Of a DNA stretch of 64,000 bases, positions 30,701-40,414 are shown piece by piece. The notes under the pieces are model-generated. The model had not been told where the DNA came from. It saw only the letters and a list, made by a program, of their open reading frames with translations, and did not search any database. Origin of the DNA: Blastomussa wellsi (Eukaryota > Cnidaria > Anthozoa > Scleractinia > Plerogyridae); NCBI GenBank assembly GCA_947652115.1, contig OX393566.1, positions 14,602,325-14,666,324 on the forward strand, read 5' to 3'. A program made the translations under genes and the position numbers. The number at the start of each line of letters is the position of its first letter. The stretch's first letter is position 1.

Positions 30701-33134
30701 ATTCAGATGGCTCTATGATCTGTGCTTCAAGCATTTCATCCACTTGATGACGCATTTCTTCTCTTTTATGGAAAGGGACTCTTCTAGGTGGTACTTGTAT
30801 TGGCTGTGCTGATCCAGTGTCAATGGTATGTTTGACACCTTTGGCTGAACCTAAGTCCCATGGCCCCCTTGAAATGCAGTCGGCGTAAGTGGACAGAACC
30901 TCGTAGTGCTTACGTTTTTCCTCTTCCGGAACCAAATCACTACTTATGGGAAACATCTCTTCCAAAGGAGCACTACCACCATCAGAGTCTTTCACAAAAA
31001 CTGCACTACACTGCCTAGCCCCTAACTCCCCCTCAGCATGTTCCTTAGCAGCTCTTACAACTTGGTAAATCTCACTCATTCCACCCTCGTCAGACAGTCC
31101 ATCTACTTCATCCACTAGTGGATGGAGGTCCCCAATGCTGCTGCAGCGGTAAACTTTGAGAGGCTTGTCAAGGCTATTAAACACACGAACTGGTATTCGA
31201 CCATCTTTTACAGTTACTGCAGTCCGCAAGGCCCCCGCGGAATACCTTTCTGAAAACTTGCTTCTTGGCTCAACCACACCCACAAATTCCTCCTGGCCAC
31301 TCACCCCCTCAATCAAACAAGGTATATCAGCAACCATACTTGGTGATAAGGTTACAGTTTCGGCAACAGTGATCCTGCAGACTTTATCGAGCGGGCCAAA
31401 CACCAACTTGCTGGGTCCCCCTTTACTGTATACAGTGTTATTGTCAAAGTTAATAATACACTTGTGAGCCATCAAAAAATCTATGCCAATCAACACTTCT
31501 TGAGGTAACCCGCGACATATCAACACGTTATGCTGAGCTTTGACACCACCAAGTTTGAGTGTCAACTCTGTTTCACCAACAACATCAAGTGGCATGTTAT
31601 TGGCCCCAATAACAGTTTTCCGTGGTGGTTCAAGCTTGCTTGTATTAGCGTTAATACAATGGTAAATGTCATCACTAATAATTGTTGTTTCAGCACCAGT
31701 GTCCAGCAAAGCATTTGTCAGACCAAAGCTTAACTTGCGGAATTGGTAAAGACCGTCTGGGGTTGCAAAAGCCGTCTTCTCTCGGTCTTCTTCTGCAACA
31801 TCAATTTGCCAGTAACCGCGGAGCAGGTCAAGATGAGAAAACCACTGCGCACCAGCTAAACTCTCTAATATGTCACCACATCTTGGAAGCGGGTACAAGT
31901 CTCGCTTGGTTACCTTGTTCAGAGCCCGATAATCCACACAGAAACGCTGCGTTCCATCAGCCTTGGCAACCAAAACTACTGGAGAGGACCATGGGGATTC
32001 AGATGGCTCTATGATCTGTGCTTCAAGCATTTCATCCACTTGATGACGCATTTCTTCTGTTTTATGGAAAGGGACTCTTCTAGGTGGTACTTGTATTGGC
32101 TGTGCTGATCCAGTGTCAATGGTATGTTTGACACCTTTGGCTGAACCTAAGTCCCATGGCCCCCTTGAAATGCAGTCGGCGTAAGTGGACAGAACCTCGT
32201 AGTGCTTACGTTTTTCCTCTTCCGGAACCAAATCACTACTTATGGGAAACATCTCTTCCAAAGGAGCACTACCACCATCAGAGTCTTTCACAAAAACTGC
32301 ACTACACTGCCTAGCCCCTAACTCCCCCTCAGCATGTTCCTTAGCAGCCCTTACAACTTGGTAAATCTCACTCATTCCACCCTCGTCAGACAGTCCATCT
32401 ACTTCATCCACTAGTGGATGTAGGTCCCCAATGCTGCTGCAGCGGTAAACTTTGAGAGGCTTGTCAAGGCTATTAAACACACGAACTGGTATTCGACCAT
32501 CTTTTACAGTTACTGCAGTCCGCAAGGCCCCCGCGGAATACCTTTGTGAAAACTTGCTTCTTGGCTCAACCACACCCACAAATTCCTCTTGGCCACTCAC
32601 CCCCTCAATCAAACAAGGTATATCAGCAACCATACTTGGTGATAAGGTTACAGTTTCGGCAACAGTGATCCTGCAGACTTTATCGAGCGGGCCAAACACC
32701 AACTTGCTGGGTCCCCCTTTACTGTATACAGTGTTATTGTCAAAGTTAAAAATACACTTGTGAGCCATCAAAAAATGTATGCCAATCAACACTTCTTGAG
32801 GTAACCCACGACATATCAACACGTTATGCTGAGCTTTGACACCACCAAGTTCGAGTGTCAACTCCGTTTCACCAACAACATCAAGTGGCATGTTATTGGC
32901 CCCAAGAACAGTTTTCCGTGGTGGTTCAAGCTTGCTCGTATTAGCGTTAATACAATGGTAAATGTCATCACTAATAATTGTTGCTTCAGCACCAGTGTCC
33001 AGCAAAGCATAGGACAGAACACCATTGACACAGCATGGCATAAATGCACCCTTAGATTTACCGGGCGGGGTCACCTCTGGCTGCGCCTCGCCCGTCTCCA
33101 GTTTCCCTGGTCGGTACGAACTTGATGGGGACAA
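27792..33134 (-). CDS. pol: Gypsy pol with 432-codon in-frame tandem duplication
   Basis: One open frame of 1780 codons. Protease (LLDTGAEATIISDDIY, about residue 44) and the first half of RT (CVDYRALNKVTKRDLYPLPR) run to LSFGLTNA. The sequence then returns to LLDTGAETTIISDD and repeats protease and half-RT before finishing RT with CLVYLDDIVIFG (about residue 930). RNase H follows (ILDTDASDSGLGAVL, about 1075), then the integrase zinc finger (HDSPSAGHLVVSKTLEK through RRCGPCAEV, about 1305-1345), the integrase core (AIDIVGPTP, SDQGAN, DGQVERLNK: Asp about 1376, Asp about 1438, Glu about 1472) and a GPWKV-type tail. Nucleotides 30415-31710 and 31711-33006 are the two 1296-bp copies. All catalytic motifs after the duplication look intact. 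The protein enables reverse transcription and integration, but a duplicated protease and half-RT probably hinder folding. Confidence 0.95.
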   Translation of the reverse strand: MSPSSSYRPGKLETGEAQPEVTPPGKSKGAFMPCCVNGVLSYALLDTGAEATIISDDIYHCINANTSKLEPPRKTVLGANNMPLDVVGETELTLELGGVKAQHNVLICRGLPQEVLIGIHFLMAHKCIFNFDNNTVYSKGGPSKLVFGPLDKVCRITVAETVTLSPSMVADIPCLIEGVSGQEEFVGVVEPRSKFSQRYSAGALRTAVTVKDGRIPVRVFNSLDKPLKVYRCSSIGDLHPLVDEVDGLSDEGGMSEIYQVVRAAKEHAEGELGARQCSAVFVKDSDGGSAPLEEMFPISSDLVPEEEKRKHYEVLSTYADCISRGPWDLGSAKGVKHTIDTGSAQPIQVPPRRVPFHKTEEMRHQVDEMLEAQIIEPSESPWSSPVVLVAKADGTQRFCVDYRALNKVTKRDLYPLPRCGDILESLAGAQWFSHLDLLRGYWQIDVAEEDREKTAFATPDGLYQFRKLSFGLTNALLDTGAETTIISDDIYHCINANTSKLEPPRKTVIGANNMPLDVVGETELTLKLGGVKAQHNVLICRGLPQEVLIGIDFLMAHKCIINFDNNTVYSKGGPSKLVFGPLDKVCRITVAETVTLSPSMVADIPCLIEGVSGQEEFVGVVEPRSKFSERYSAGALRTAVTVKDGRIPVRVFNSLDKPLKVYRCSSIGDLHPLVDEVDGLSDEGGMSEIYQVVRAAKEHAEGELGARQCSAVFVKDSDGGSAPLEEMFPISSDLVPEEEKRKHYEVLSTYADCISRGPWDLGSAKGVKHTIDTGSAQPIQVPPRRVPFHKREEMRHQVDEMLEAQIIEPSESPWSSPVVLVAKADGTQRFCVDYRALNKVTKRDLYPLPRCGDILESLAGAQWFSHLDLLRGYWQIDVAEEDREKTAFATPDGLYQFRKLSFGLTNAPACVMRAMHLVLKGLCWSDCLVYLDDIVIFGRSLQEHRERLSLVLSRLAEAGLKINPKKCKLLSERVIVLGHVVTRDGISTDPEKVRVIKEWPVPENESQLRAFLGTAGYYRGFVPNYADIAAPLHSASQKGERFRWTADCEEAFRNIKRKLTNAPILAFLQLDVPFILDTDASDSGLGAVLSQVQDGKERVIAYGARALSKAERNYSTTRKELLALVWGTEHFKTYLYGRQFLARTDHSALQWLKNFKSPRGQVARWLERLSDFDFEVEHRPGQSHGNADGLSRLAWESTTLAEQDEDAVLIQSINIEPLSRESMKTTLKQDPVLSQVANWLKVGARPARRDVEGGGRKLLSYWAQGGRLFLKDGLVFRPWENETTGEDIFQQVCLPESLVPKVLHALHDSPSAGHLVVSKTLEKVRRRFYWHGMRKDVESHIRRCGPCAEVNDPNRLPKAPLINIKSGHPLQRVAIDIVGPTPRSSSGHEWLLVVSDHFTKFAQAFPVRNTSAVTLAKKVMDEYICRFGCFEGLHSDQGANVDGAVFKGLCDLVDAAKTRTTPYHPQGDGQVERLNKSLVKILCKLISDHRRDWADFVPKAVLAYNTSVHESTGFTPYRLMFGREAILPLDAVLKLATSPPQGRGQSYPDYVVQQKKQREETERLARENLKRAQKTQKAYYDTKCHGQRFHVGDRVWYRNRTGSRRKKFLKPWCGPWKVVTALSDVTYRIEEEKRKAGERRRRKVVHFNYLKPCLTPPEAPTSREAARSERLREVPQPNQAQGGADDTGGVNLEWLENPVVQATVGHETPQVQDASGTLGPVAQPADVPDQLDISSVNDEMSQVPVRPRRERREPSWLQNYVRTVVVYPSWPFTLVGTVAY
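30415..33006 (-). repeat. 1296-bp direct tandem duplication within pol
   Basis: Unit A is 30415-31710 and unit B 31711-33006. Each starts gcatttgtcagaccaaagct, and the sequence after unit B resumes gcataggacag, so the breakpoints share the 4-bp microhomology gcat. 1296 is divisible by 3, which keeps pol open. By eye there are roughly a dozen or two base differences between units (for example gttcttggggcc versus gttattggggcc on the coding strand). Confidence 0.97.
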
Positions 33135-34022
33135 TTACGAATGAAATGGTTCAGGCTTCCACACTTAAAGAAAGCTCTGGGGCCCTGAGGAAACTCAACA
33201 CTTTCATTCCTACCTGGCCTTCCTTGAGGAATGCCCTTCAGCTTCTCTAAAATTTCTGCCTGTTGTTGAAAGAGCTGCTGAGCCCATACGGGGGGTTCTG
33301 GGGTCCCCCCGAAGTGAAGTAGCATTCCCGCCATCCTTCTCTTCGGCCGTTGAAGTAAGGACGTGAGTACTCCCCTTGTTTAACACTTTTTGATTTGATT
33401 CATATGACTGAGCAGCTGCAAGTGCTTCATCCAAGGTATTCGGGCCCAAATCCAACACCTTCTCTCGTAATGTAAGGGGAGTTAAGGAGCCAATGAAGAA
33501 ATCTCTCAAAGTACGATCAAGTATAACGGGCGGGTCGTCAGGATAGGCCAGCTCGACAAGGCGAGATATTTCGCATCTCAGTTGATGTAAATCCTCGTCG
33601 GGTCGACGTAACTTGGCTCGAAGCGTAGAAATGTGCACTTGCCGGGATTCTTTGGGATGAAAACGATCTGTCAGAGCGCGTTCTAGAACCTCCCATGTGG
33701 ATGTTTGCTCGGTAGTGAGGCTGTAGTATGTTTGCTCGGCGAGGCCTTTCAGGTATGCTGGCAATATTTGATTTTGAAGCTCGGCATTCCACTTATTCAG
33801 CGAAGCGATGTTTTTAAATTTCCGTAACCACACCAGCCAGTTTTCTCCCGAAGCCGCCGAGAAGGTTTCGGGTTTAATGCGAAGAGGATGATCTGGCACC
33901 AAAGCACTCGATAAACTCGCGGGGCTGTGCGAACTGGATCCGGATGCTGTTTCATCTTTCTTTGCAAGACTGGCTTCCAACTGGGCCACTTTTGTTTCCA
34001 AAGCTTTCACAGTTTCTTCCAT
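33071..34022 (-). pseudogene. gag: Gypsy gag with frameshift before a mutated zinc knuckle
   Basis: I take the start as ATG 34022-34020 (MEETVKALETKVAQLEASL), a coiled-coil N-terminus just inside the primer site. The open frame to its left extends into the LTR and is less likely coding. The capsid-like domain contains WLVWLRKFKNIASLNKWN, QTYYSLTTEQTSTWEVLERA and LRDFFIGSLTPLTLREKVLD. The frame shifts near 33330 to one open from 33334 to 33071 that carries the nucleocapsid: FFKCGSLNHFIRNCPHQ. The usual CX2CX4HX4C knuckle has Phe in place of its first Cys. It packages element RNA in intact relatives. The shift and the lost Cys suggest this copy cannot do so. Confidence 0.8.
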
Positions 34023-34031
34023 GATTAAAAT

Positions 34032-34047
34032 CCCACCGCTGCCACCA
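34032..34047 (-). other. Primer-binding site of Gypsy element (tRNA-Leu)
   Basis: On the minus strand TGGTGGCAGCGGTGGG lies two bases inside the 5' LTR. It is complementary to CCCACCGCTGCCACCA, which by memory is the 3' end of animal tRNA-Leu(AAG) with added CCA, over its full 16 nt. Confidence 0.8.
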
Positions 34048-34049
34048 AA

Positions 34050-34195
34050 TGTAACACTACTAACGACACAACTAGACTCCAAAACGGTTTATAATTCTTC
34101 ATGAACACAACTTACAAATACGTCTACAAGCATGCCTTCGCGAGACGACTAACTGCGCATGTCCGACCTAACTTGGGCTCTTGCCCCACGCTACA
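34050..34195 (-). repeat. 5' LTR of Gypsy element
   Basis: Same 146-bp structure as 27571-27716 (tgtaacactactaacgacac ... gccccacgctaca), in the same orientation. It would carry the element promoter on the minus strand. Confidence 0.95.
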
Positions 34196-34199
34196 AAAC

Positions 34200-36005
34200 C
34201 ACTGACAAATTCGGTGAGAAGTGACTTCTCTTTTTAACCCTAAGACAATTCTCTAGGGGCAGGGCGTCACTTTGTTATCTGCGACACAGAAAATGAACAC
34301 TTGCTGGGGACGCTAAAAAGAGTCAGTTACTTAAGGCAAGACAAGTTGTAATCGCACGTTGAAAAATACGAATAGCGAGATTCCTGAGCTATTGCATTCA
34401 AAAGTTAAACAAAATCTGCCGCACTGTAATAAAATACATGCAGTTGACTTCATAAAACATCGATATCTCTTTATAAGAAACAGGTCGGTGCGCAAAAAAT
34501 CACACTGTAAAAAGTCGGAAGTATAAACGATAAAACATTAGCCAACAAAGCGGGAGAATAGTCACACTTTCACAAAGTGGGCCACTAATGAACTTGTATT
34601 GTTAAGAACGTGAAAGATATAAATACCTGACTGTTAAAAGTTGTTTGGAAATAAACTTGTCAACAATGTGTGAAAATCGGAAAACGAAAATGTATCTTTT
34701 CCACGCGCAGGGCGCAATAAACTCGTGTACCCAAGTCGTGCGAGGTTTGAATAGTCATTGTAAATTATAATTCTTGACAAAATTAATGTTAAGGCAGAAA
34801 TACTTGAACACTACGGGATGAATACGACTGTAGCGATGCAGAAAGAAGTCAAGCTAAGTGATTTATTGCAAGAGCAGAAGTCATCCTAGTTTGGCCCGAG
34901 CTTTAAACGCGAAGTCTCCAATTTGGCGAAGTTCATGAAGTCTAGGATATTTTTTGAACGAAAATCATAATGTCTCATGCGTGGTCTCTGTCCAACCCTG
35001 CCCAGTTGCAGAAAGATTATAAAACCTCCACTTACTTACTAAATTAGGCAGGCCGCTTATTGGTCCACTTGATCTAGCGCTCTTGTGACAACGAAATGGA
35101 AAGAGCTTTAAACACTTATTCATTGCCTGTTTATAGCCTGTTTTAGTGATATGGAGCTTCAAGAAATAATACGTCGAGAAAACTTTGTTTTTAACCAGAA
35201 AAGCTGATACAACAACTGCAGTGCGTAAAAACGCAAGAAAATGATTCCAAATGTACGGTTCGTCAAGAGGACAAAACAAGCCAACACAAATGATTTCTTT
35301 AATTTCTGGTAAATCAGGAGACGCAATGCAGAGGGCTGTTTGAAACTTTAGTGGTAAGACTCTTTTCCAAGCGGCTTCTAACTTTCGCTTCAACTTTTCT
35401 TTACCGATTCTTTTGTCTCAATTAAGAATTTTTCCCTTGCCTTAATCAACAGTGTGTTCAGAGAATGGACTAAGTTACGTAAGATCTCACGTAAAACAGG
35501 TATGAATCCTTAAGCGTACACTTAAGGAAGTAGCCTAATTGTAAGCGCATCGTTTTTACGAGGTAACTTACGGTATCACTTAACTTTGTTTAAATTACTT
35601 AATTATGCACAGCTCTTTCTGTTTTGCAGGTAAAATCCGCCAAATACAGTGGTTTTAACGTAAACTACGCATTCAAAGCGTTGGGTCAAGTAGCACCTCG
35701 TTTAAGCGGCAATGCCTTTGGGCGTGGAAACAATGAAGCGCCAACTGAAGATAACATAAAGTGAATTCTAAGCACTAAACGCATAATGCTAGAAAAACGT
35801 TCCCTTTCACCTCTTATGCCCCATACACACCAACAAAACATGTTTAGTTAAACCAGGTTAGACAAAATGAAAATTGGCAGCGAAGACTGAAAGACTGAAT
35901 TTTACATAGGATTCAAGTAAGTTCTAGTGTGTTCTTTCATTGTGCCAAATTTGAAGTCAACAATCATCAGTTGGTAACTTTTATGAACAAAACAATTTTA
36001 AACCG

Positions 36006-36051
<46 letters not shown>

Positions 36052-36245
36052 CGGGTATCAGTCAACTTTCTAGCTTACTTCACCAAAGACAGGATCTGCG
36101 AATGTTCAGTACTTTTACATTTCCCTTTTGTTCTCAAATACCCGTAGTGTTTTATGACCAAAAATTTCACGGATTAGGCTTCTTTATTTGTCAAATAAAA
36201 TAGGTAACACCAGAAACTTCAGATAAGAAAGGTTCCATAAAGAAA
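34200..36245. other. Non-coding stretch between Gypsy element and SINE
   Basis: AT-rich with no recognisable protein. A 142-codon minus-strand frame (34965-35393) has no motif and no visible relative, and I treat it as chance. No repeat ends were identified. Confidence 0.4.
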
Positions 36246-36249
36246 TTTA

Positions 36250-36488
36250 ATTTAAGACAATGTTTGGAGTAAAATAGGTTAAAAGAATACTCGAAATTTT
36301 GCTAGACCATGGGAGGGTTACCCCAAGCATTGACCCCGGTACCCATTTATACACCTGGGTGAAGAGAGGCACTGTGAGAGTAAAGTGTCTTGCCCAAGAA
36401 CACAACGCAGTGCCCCGGTCAGGGGCTCGAACCCAAACCGCCCGATCTGGAGCCCAGCGCACTAACCATTCGGCCACTGTGCCTCCCA
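36250..36488 (-). mobile_element. tRNA-derived SINE
   Basis: On the minus strand the element opens tgggaggcacagtggccgaa then tggttagtgcgc (A-box-like) and has a B-box, ggtttgggttcgagcccc, about 30 bp later. A non-tRNA body (ttcttgggcaagacacttta, cacccaggtgtataaatggg) resembles the conserved cores of invertebrate SINEs. Transcription would be by RNA polymerase III from the internal boxes. The 3' edge is approximate and no clear target duplication was found. Confidence 0.85.
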
Positions 36489-36637
36489 CAGGTCCTATTT
36501 TTTAACTGGGCTCTACGAATAGTCTCTGCAGCAAGTCGCGGGACAAGACCATAACATGAATAATTTCAATATTTTAAAGTTCAGCCTAAAGAAATTAACA
36601 TCAGCAAGAGGCACTGGGGAATAAACAATAGAGTTTA

Positions 36638-36643
36638 TTATAC

Positions 36644-36686
<43 letters not shown>
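36638..36686 (-). mobile_element. Penelope-like terminal fragment, 50 bp
   Basis: The minus strand reads ggggtaagtttctaaagaaa, ctgtggtgctgcgtcggtgg and gaagtataa, the same 50 bases as the left end of the Penelope-like element at 62266-62314. It stops just where that element continues into its long inverted arm, so it is a truncated or recombined remnant. Confidence 0.75.
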
Positions 36687-36688
<2 letters not shown>

Positions 36689-36729
36689 CTATTCCTTTAT
36701 TGTTTTAATTAGGTCTGTTTGCCGACATA

Positions 36730-36866
36730 CAGTCAAACCTCTTCTTAAGGACACCCCTCTGGTATAGACACTTCCTATGTCGCGACAAAATTCTAATACA
36801 TTTCCTTTAAAGAAAACTCTATAACACTGACCCTCTATAATAGTCCTTTCAAGCGAAGTTCGACTG
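36730..36866. mobile_element. 137-bp pogo/Tigger-like MITE, TA-flanked
   Basis: TA|CAGTCAAACCTCTTCTTAAGGAC at the left is answered by the inverted GTCCTTTCAAGCGAAGTTCGACTG|TA at the right. A CAGT...ACTG terminus with TA duplication is typical of pogo/Tigger-type elements. It is non-coding. Confidence 0.75.
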
Positions 36867-36869
36867 TAA

Positions 36870-37750
36870 TTTGCAGGGAATTGAGGGGACAAGTACAAAA
36901 AAGAAAATGCACAAAAATCGATCCAGTTCAGGAGGAAAGGCAAGCTAAAAACTTTAAAGTCAACTAAACGGTAACGACGAGTTAAGCTAGCTTCTTGAAG
37001 TAGTGAAAAAAAAAAACACGAAAAAAAAAAGAGAGAAAAACCGTTGGAATATGGATTAACTTGTATTTTATTAAAAGTACAGATTAGAGAGAACTAAGTC
37101 AGGTGTCAAAAAACGGTAGAAACACAAATGCACCGGGTTGGTCTCAATCGTTCACAGATGCCAACAGCAAAATGCTTAAAGCACAAACAAGATGGTATTG
37201 GGGAATATTTTACTTAGGTCAAAACTAATTCTGCATGGAAGCTTCTAGCCGTGATATTCAGCAACAACAACAACAACACAAGCTTTATTACCAAATTAAA
37301 AAGTTAAACTTAATTTCCAATATAATGTATTAATACAAAAAAGTTAAAATCAACTCAGAATAACTGGAAAGCTAATCAAGCTGAGTAAGCAGTTTTGGTT
37401 GACTCCAAACAGGACTATTATCAAGTAAACGTAGTGTAAAAAAAGTAAACTTATTGTACACACAATGAAGGAAAGGATGGATAAAAAGGAGTTTGGGATT
37501 GACAGAGATATTTCTGGTTTACTGGTCCCCTCCTCTTACCCTAGAGGATATTATCCTGATGTCTTAGGTGATTGTATCGAGGAATTCAAGAGAAATAACA
37601 ATGTAGCTACATTCATCATTTAAGGTGACTGAACACAATATTTCTGGGTGGTTAGCAAGGCCTTAGCTAGCAAGAGGCAAGACGAGGCGGCTCATGGCTG
37701 GTGTACGACGACCTGACTGACGTCATTAAGAAGAAAGGCCAACGAAAGAC
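36870..37750. other. AT-rich non-coding stretch
   Basis: Contains short A-runs (37006-37032) and an (aac)n run near 37262-37279. No gene is seen. Confidence 0.4.
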
Positions 37751-37756
37751 GAAAGG

Positions 37757-38075
37757 ATCAATAGGAACACAGGATCAGTAGGAACACAGGATCAGTAGGA
37801 ACACAGGATCAGTGGGAACGTAGGATCAGTAGGAACACAGGATCAGTAGGAACACAGGATCAGTGGGAACACAGGATCAGTGGGAACACAGGATCAGTGG
37901 GAACGTAGGATCAGTAGGAACACAGGATCAGTAGGAACGTAGGATCAGTAGGAACACAGGATCAGTAGGAACACAGGATCAGTAGGAACACAGGGTCAGT
38001 AGGAACGTAGGATCAGTAGGAACACAGGATCAGTAGGAACACAGGATCAGTGGGAACACAGGATCAGTAGGAACA
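37757..38075. repeat. 17-bp minisatellite, about 19 units
   Basis: The unit is ggatcagtaggaacaca. Variants change tagg to tggg and acaca to acgta. In order, the acgta units fall at positions 4, 9, 11 and 15 of the array, and the tggg units at 4, 7, 8, 9 and 18. There is no fixed spacer, so it is a plain tandem array. The last unit decays at about 38076. Confidence 0.95.
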
Positions 38076-38545
38076 CATTATCAGCAGGATGAGTAACAAA
38101 AGGGAGGAAGAGAAGGATCTGTAGGCTGGCAGGGACCGCCCAGAGGGAGGGGTTGAGGGCTTTTAGTCCCGTCCCCACCCCTTTTTGCAGTAAAAATGCA
38201 AATTATAACAGAGAGTTTGATATAGTAAAATTTAGTAGCTACCTCTCTTTTCTCTCTCAATTGACTTTTTCGTTTTGTTTTAATTTTAGTTGGCGTAATG
38301 TTTGCATAAATCTGCCGTGAAGTTCCAATTTTAGAAGCTTTACGCCACATTTACATAACGTAAATGTAAGCTTTACACTACCTTTACGCTTAAACTTAAA
38401 GCTAGAGTAGTGAGACTCCTTTACGAGGCCTTTAAAGCCGGAGTAAGGCCGGAGTAAGGTAGAGATTTACGCCAACCTACGTGTATTAGCACTGTGTAAA
38501 GCTGGTGTAAGGTGGAGATTTATACCTGATTTATGCATTTATATA

Positions 38546-38991
38546 CACTCGATTGCAAAAACGTTGACACCTGAAAAGCATAAACAGTGAACGATGAGAC
38601 CCAACGGATTTGTGGGTGGTGTTCAAACAATAACCTCATTTCCATAACCAATAATTTACCATTCTCATTCTTTGCAATAAAAAATACAGTGCTGACTTAA
38701 TTCTTCCGAATAATGTTCTACCAAATATTGCTTTTAAGCAATGAACTTGCCTGTTTTGAACTTAGGCAAATCGCGAATGGTATATCACTTAAATTAGCCC
38801 TTGTTGGCCAACTTTGAAACTTTAATGAAAGCTTGGATAGTTTCCATCATTCACCACGTGCAACTAATTTTGGTCATCAACCGTCGCACGAGAATAGAAT
38901 ATTATGCAAATAAAGTTAGTACACTTATACCCATAAAGCCATTGGGTCTCATCGTTCACGGTTCATGCTTTTTAGGAGTTGCAATCGAGTG
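38546..38991. mobile_element. 446-bp MITE with about 60-bp terminal inverted repeats, TA-flanked
   Basis: The left end TA|cactcgattgcaa with aaaagcataaacagtgaacg then atgagacccaa pairs with the right end ttgggtctcatcgttcacgg, ttcatgctttttaggagttg and caatcgagtg|TA. It has no coding capacity, and its TA duplication suits Tc1/mariner-like elements. Confidence 0.85.
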
Positions 38992-39164
38992 TAGATATCT
39001 TCAATAAGCCATGTTTATACTTGGCGTAAAGTCAACGTTATTTTTGTATACAAGGCAGCTGTATTGGAACTACATGCCAAAATTGTGCACTCCTTTATAG
39101 GGGGAGTACAAAAAATAAGCAAACAGCTTTATTTTACTGTACATAATTTGAGGGTAATAATAAT

Positions 39165-39365
39165 CATGATATATACCCGGGAAGCCCCGAAGTGGTTTTC
39201 AGGGAGGTCCTGCATTCGGATCAAATTGGAATTTGGTAATGTTGATTTTTGAGGAGAGGGGAAAACCGTAGTATCCGGAGAAAAACTTCTTGGAGCAGAG
39301 TAAAGAACCAACAACAAACTCAGCCCACATTGAGAAAGAAAGCTGACAAACCCGTTGCCCACATT
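39165..39365 (-). repeat. Dispersed repeat with V-SINE-like conserved segment
   Basis: The minus strand reads atgtgggc (39354-39361), then after an A-rich stretch ttgttgttggttctttactc, tgctccaagaagtttttctc, cggatactacggttttcccc and tctcctcaaaaatcaac. The tttttctccgga-tac-cggttttccc core resembles the conserved V-domain of V-SINEs. It is likely the tail of a SINE or LINE. Boundaries are approximate. Confidence 0.5.
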
Positions 39366-39369
39366 TGAG

Positions 39370-40410
39370 CTAAAAATTCTTAAGAAGGAATGGAGACACT
39401 AGTCAAGGAATAAATCTACTGTCTTCAGATCTTGTTTATTTGGCAAAAACTCGCTCCCATGTTATTAATCATCATTTAACGTACAAAATCGTCTCAACGA
39501 TAACATTATTTAAAGATATTTTCTGAACACTTAAATCGCACACTCACTTGTCTGCAATATGTCAACTGAACATGAAACCTTGTACAGATAAAGTCAACAT
39601 TGAAAATCTGTTCATTATTCTAAATATATAACTTTTCAAAATAAGTTTAAAGAAGTTTATCACTTCAAAATTCATGTCCTCGAATAATTTGAAAACAGTC
39701 AGAAACACTGAATATTCAAGCTTTGTTCTTACATTTCTTAGTGAAAATGTGTGCAAGTACAAAAGACAATTAAAAATTTTGCAGTTAAAAATTATGTTTT
39801 TGCCAACACAAAAATTGAAAACATTATTTAAAACAGCAACTTTGAAAAGTAGAACAGTTAAAGAAAATAAGTGCAACAAAAAATTGAAAACTTTGCATCA
39901 CTAAAACAGCACAAACGTAAAAAAACCTAACTTTGCAAATAAAGTTACTTCGATTACTAATCTTGTAATAAAATGTTTACAGTCATAACTGCATTTCGTG
40001 ATCACGGTACATCAGGTCCAGTTAACCAATACAAATCAGTGATTTGTCAGTGATTTTCTTGAAATGTGAATAACATTAACGCTGCATTCATTGAGGGTAA
40101 ATTAATACACCTCAATCTACAACAATATAGTTTAACAGTAACATTTCCATTTCTCATTTTTCTTTTATGACCATTGAAAAAGTACGGCACCACTATAACT
40201 GAAACAAACTGATCTGAAATACTGAACGTTCACTTGCAAATTAAAGAACACTAAAATTGTCATCACTTTATAATTTGGTAACATTTTCCAGTTCATGCAC
40301 ATTAACCATTTTACGAAGGAATATGAGTATCCAAACCCATATATGTTACTCCTTAATTTTGATGGTGTCTATTCACTGTCTATTAATGTGCTTCAATTGG
40401 TGGTTTGGAA
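39370..40410. other. Long AT-rich non-coding stretch
   Basis: No coding, RNA or repeat structure was recognised. Short frames here are low-complexity Lys/Asn/Phe. Confidence 0.4.
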
Positions 40411-40414
40411 GTGC

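Larger units (their letters stand above)
27571..34195 (-). mobile_element. Gypsy LTR retrotransposon with both LTRs and an internal pol duplication
   Basis: Two 146-bp LTRs (27571-27716 and 34050-34195) bound a minus-strand gag-pol with primer site and polypurine tract. By eye the LTRs differ at roughly ten positions, so the insertion is not very recent. No clean 5-bp target duplication is visible (aaaaa on one side, aaacc on the other). Protease-RT-RNase H-integrase order identifies Ty3/Gypsy. No envelope-like frame is present. Confidence 0.95.

Noticed and set aside
34965..35393. 142-codon minus-strand frame in the spacer
   Set aside because: No motif, repeat or homologous copy in the window, and composition like the flanks.
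36425..36488. Possible tRNA gene on the minus strand
   Set aside because: A- and B-box are present but the acceptor stem does not close and the sequence continues into a SINE body.
37757..38075. Regular short repeats as a possible CRISPR array
   Set aside because: Units are contiguous 17-mers with no unique spacers in a eukaryotic context. It is a minisatellite.
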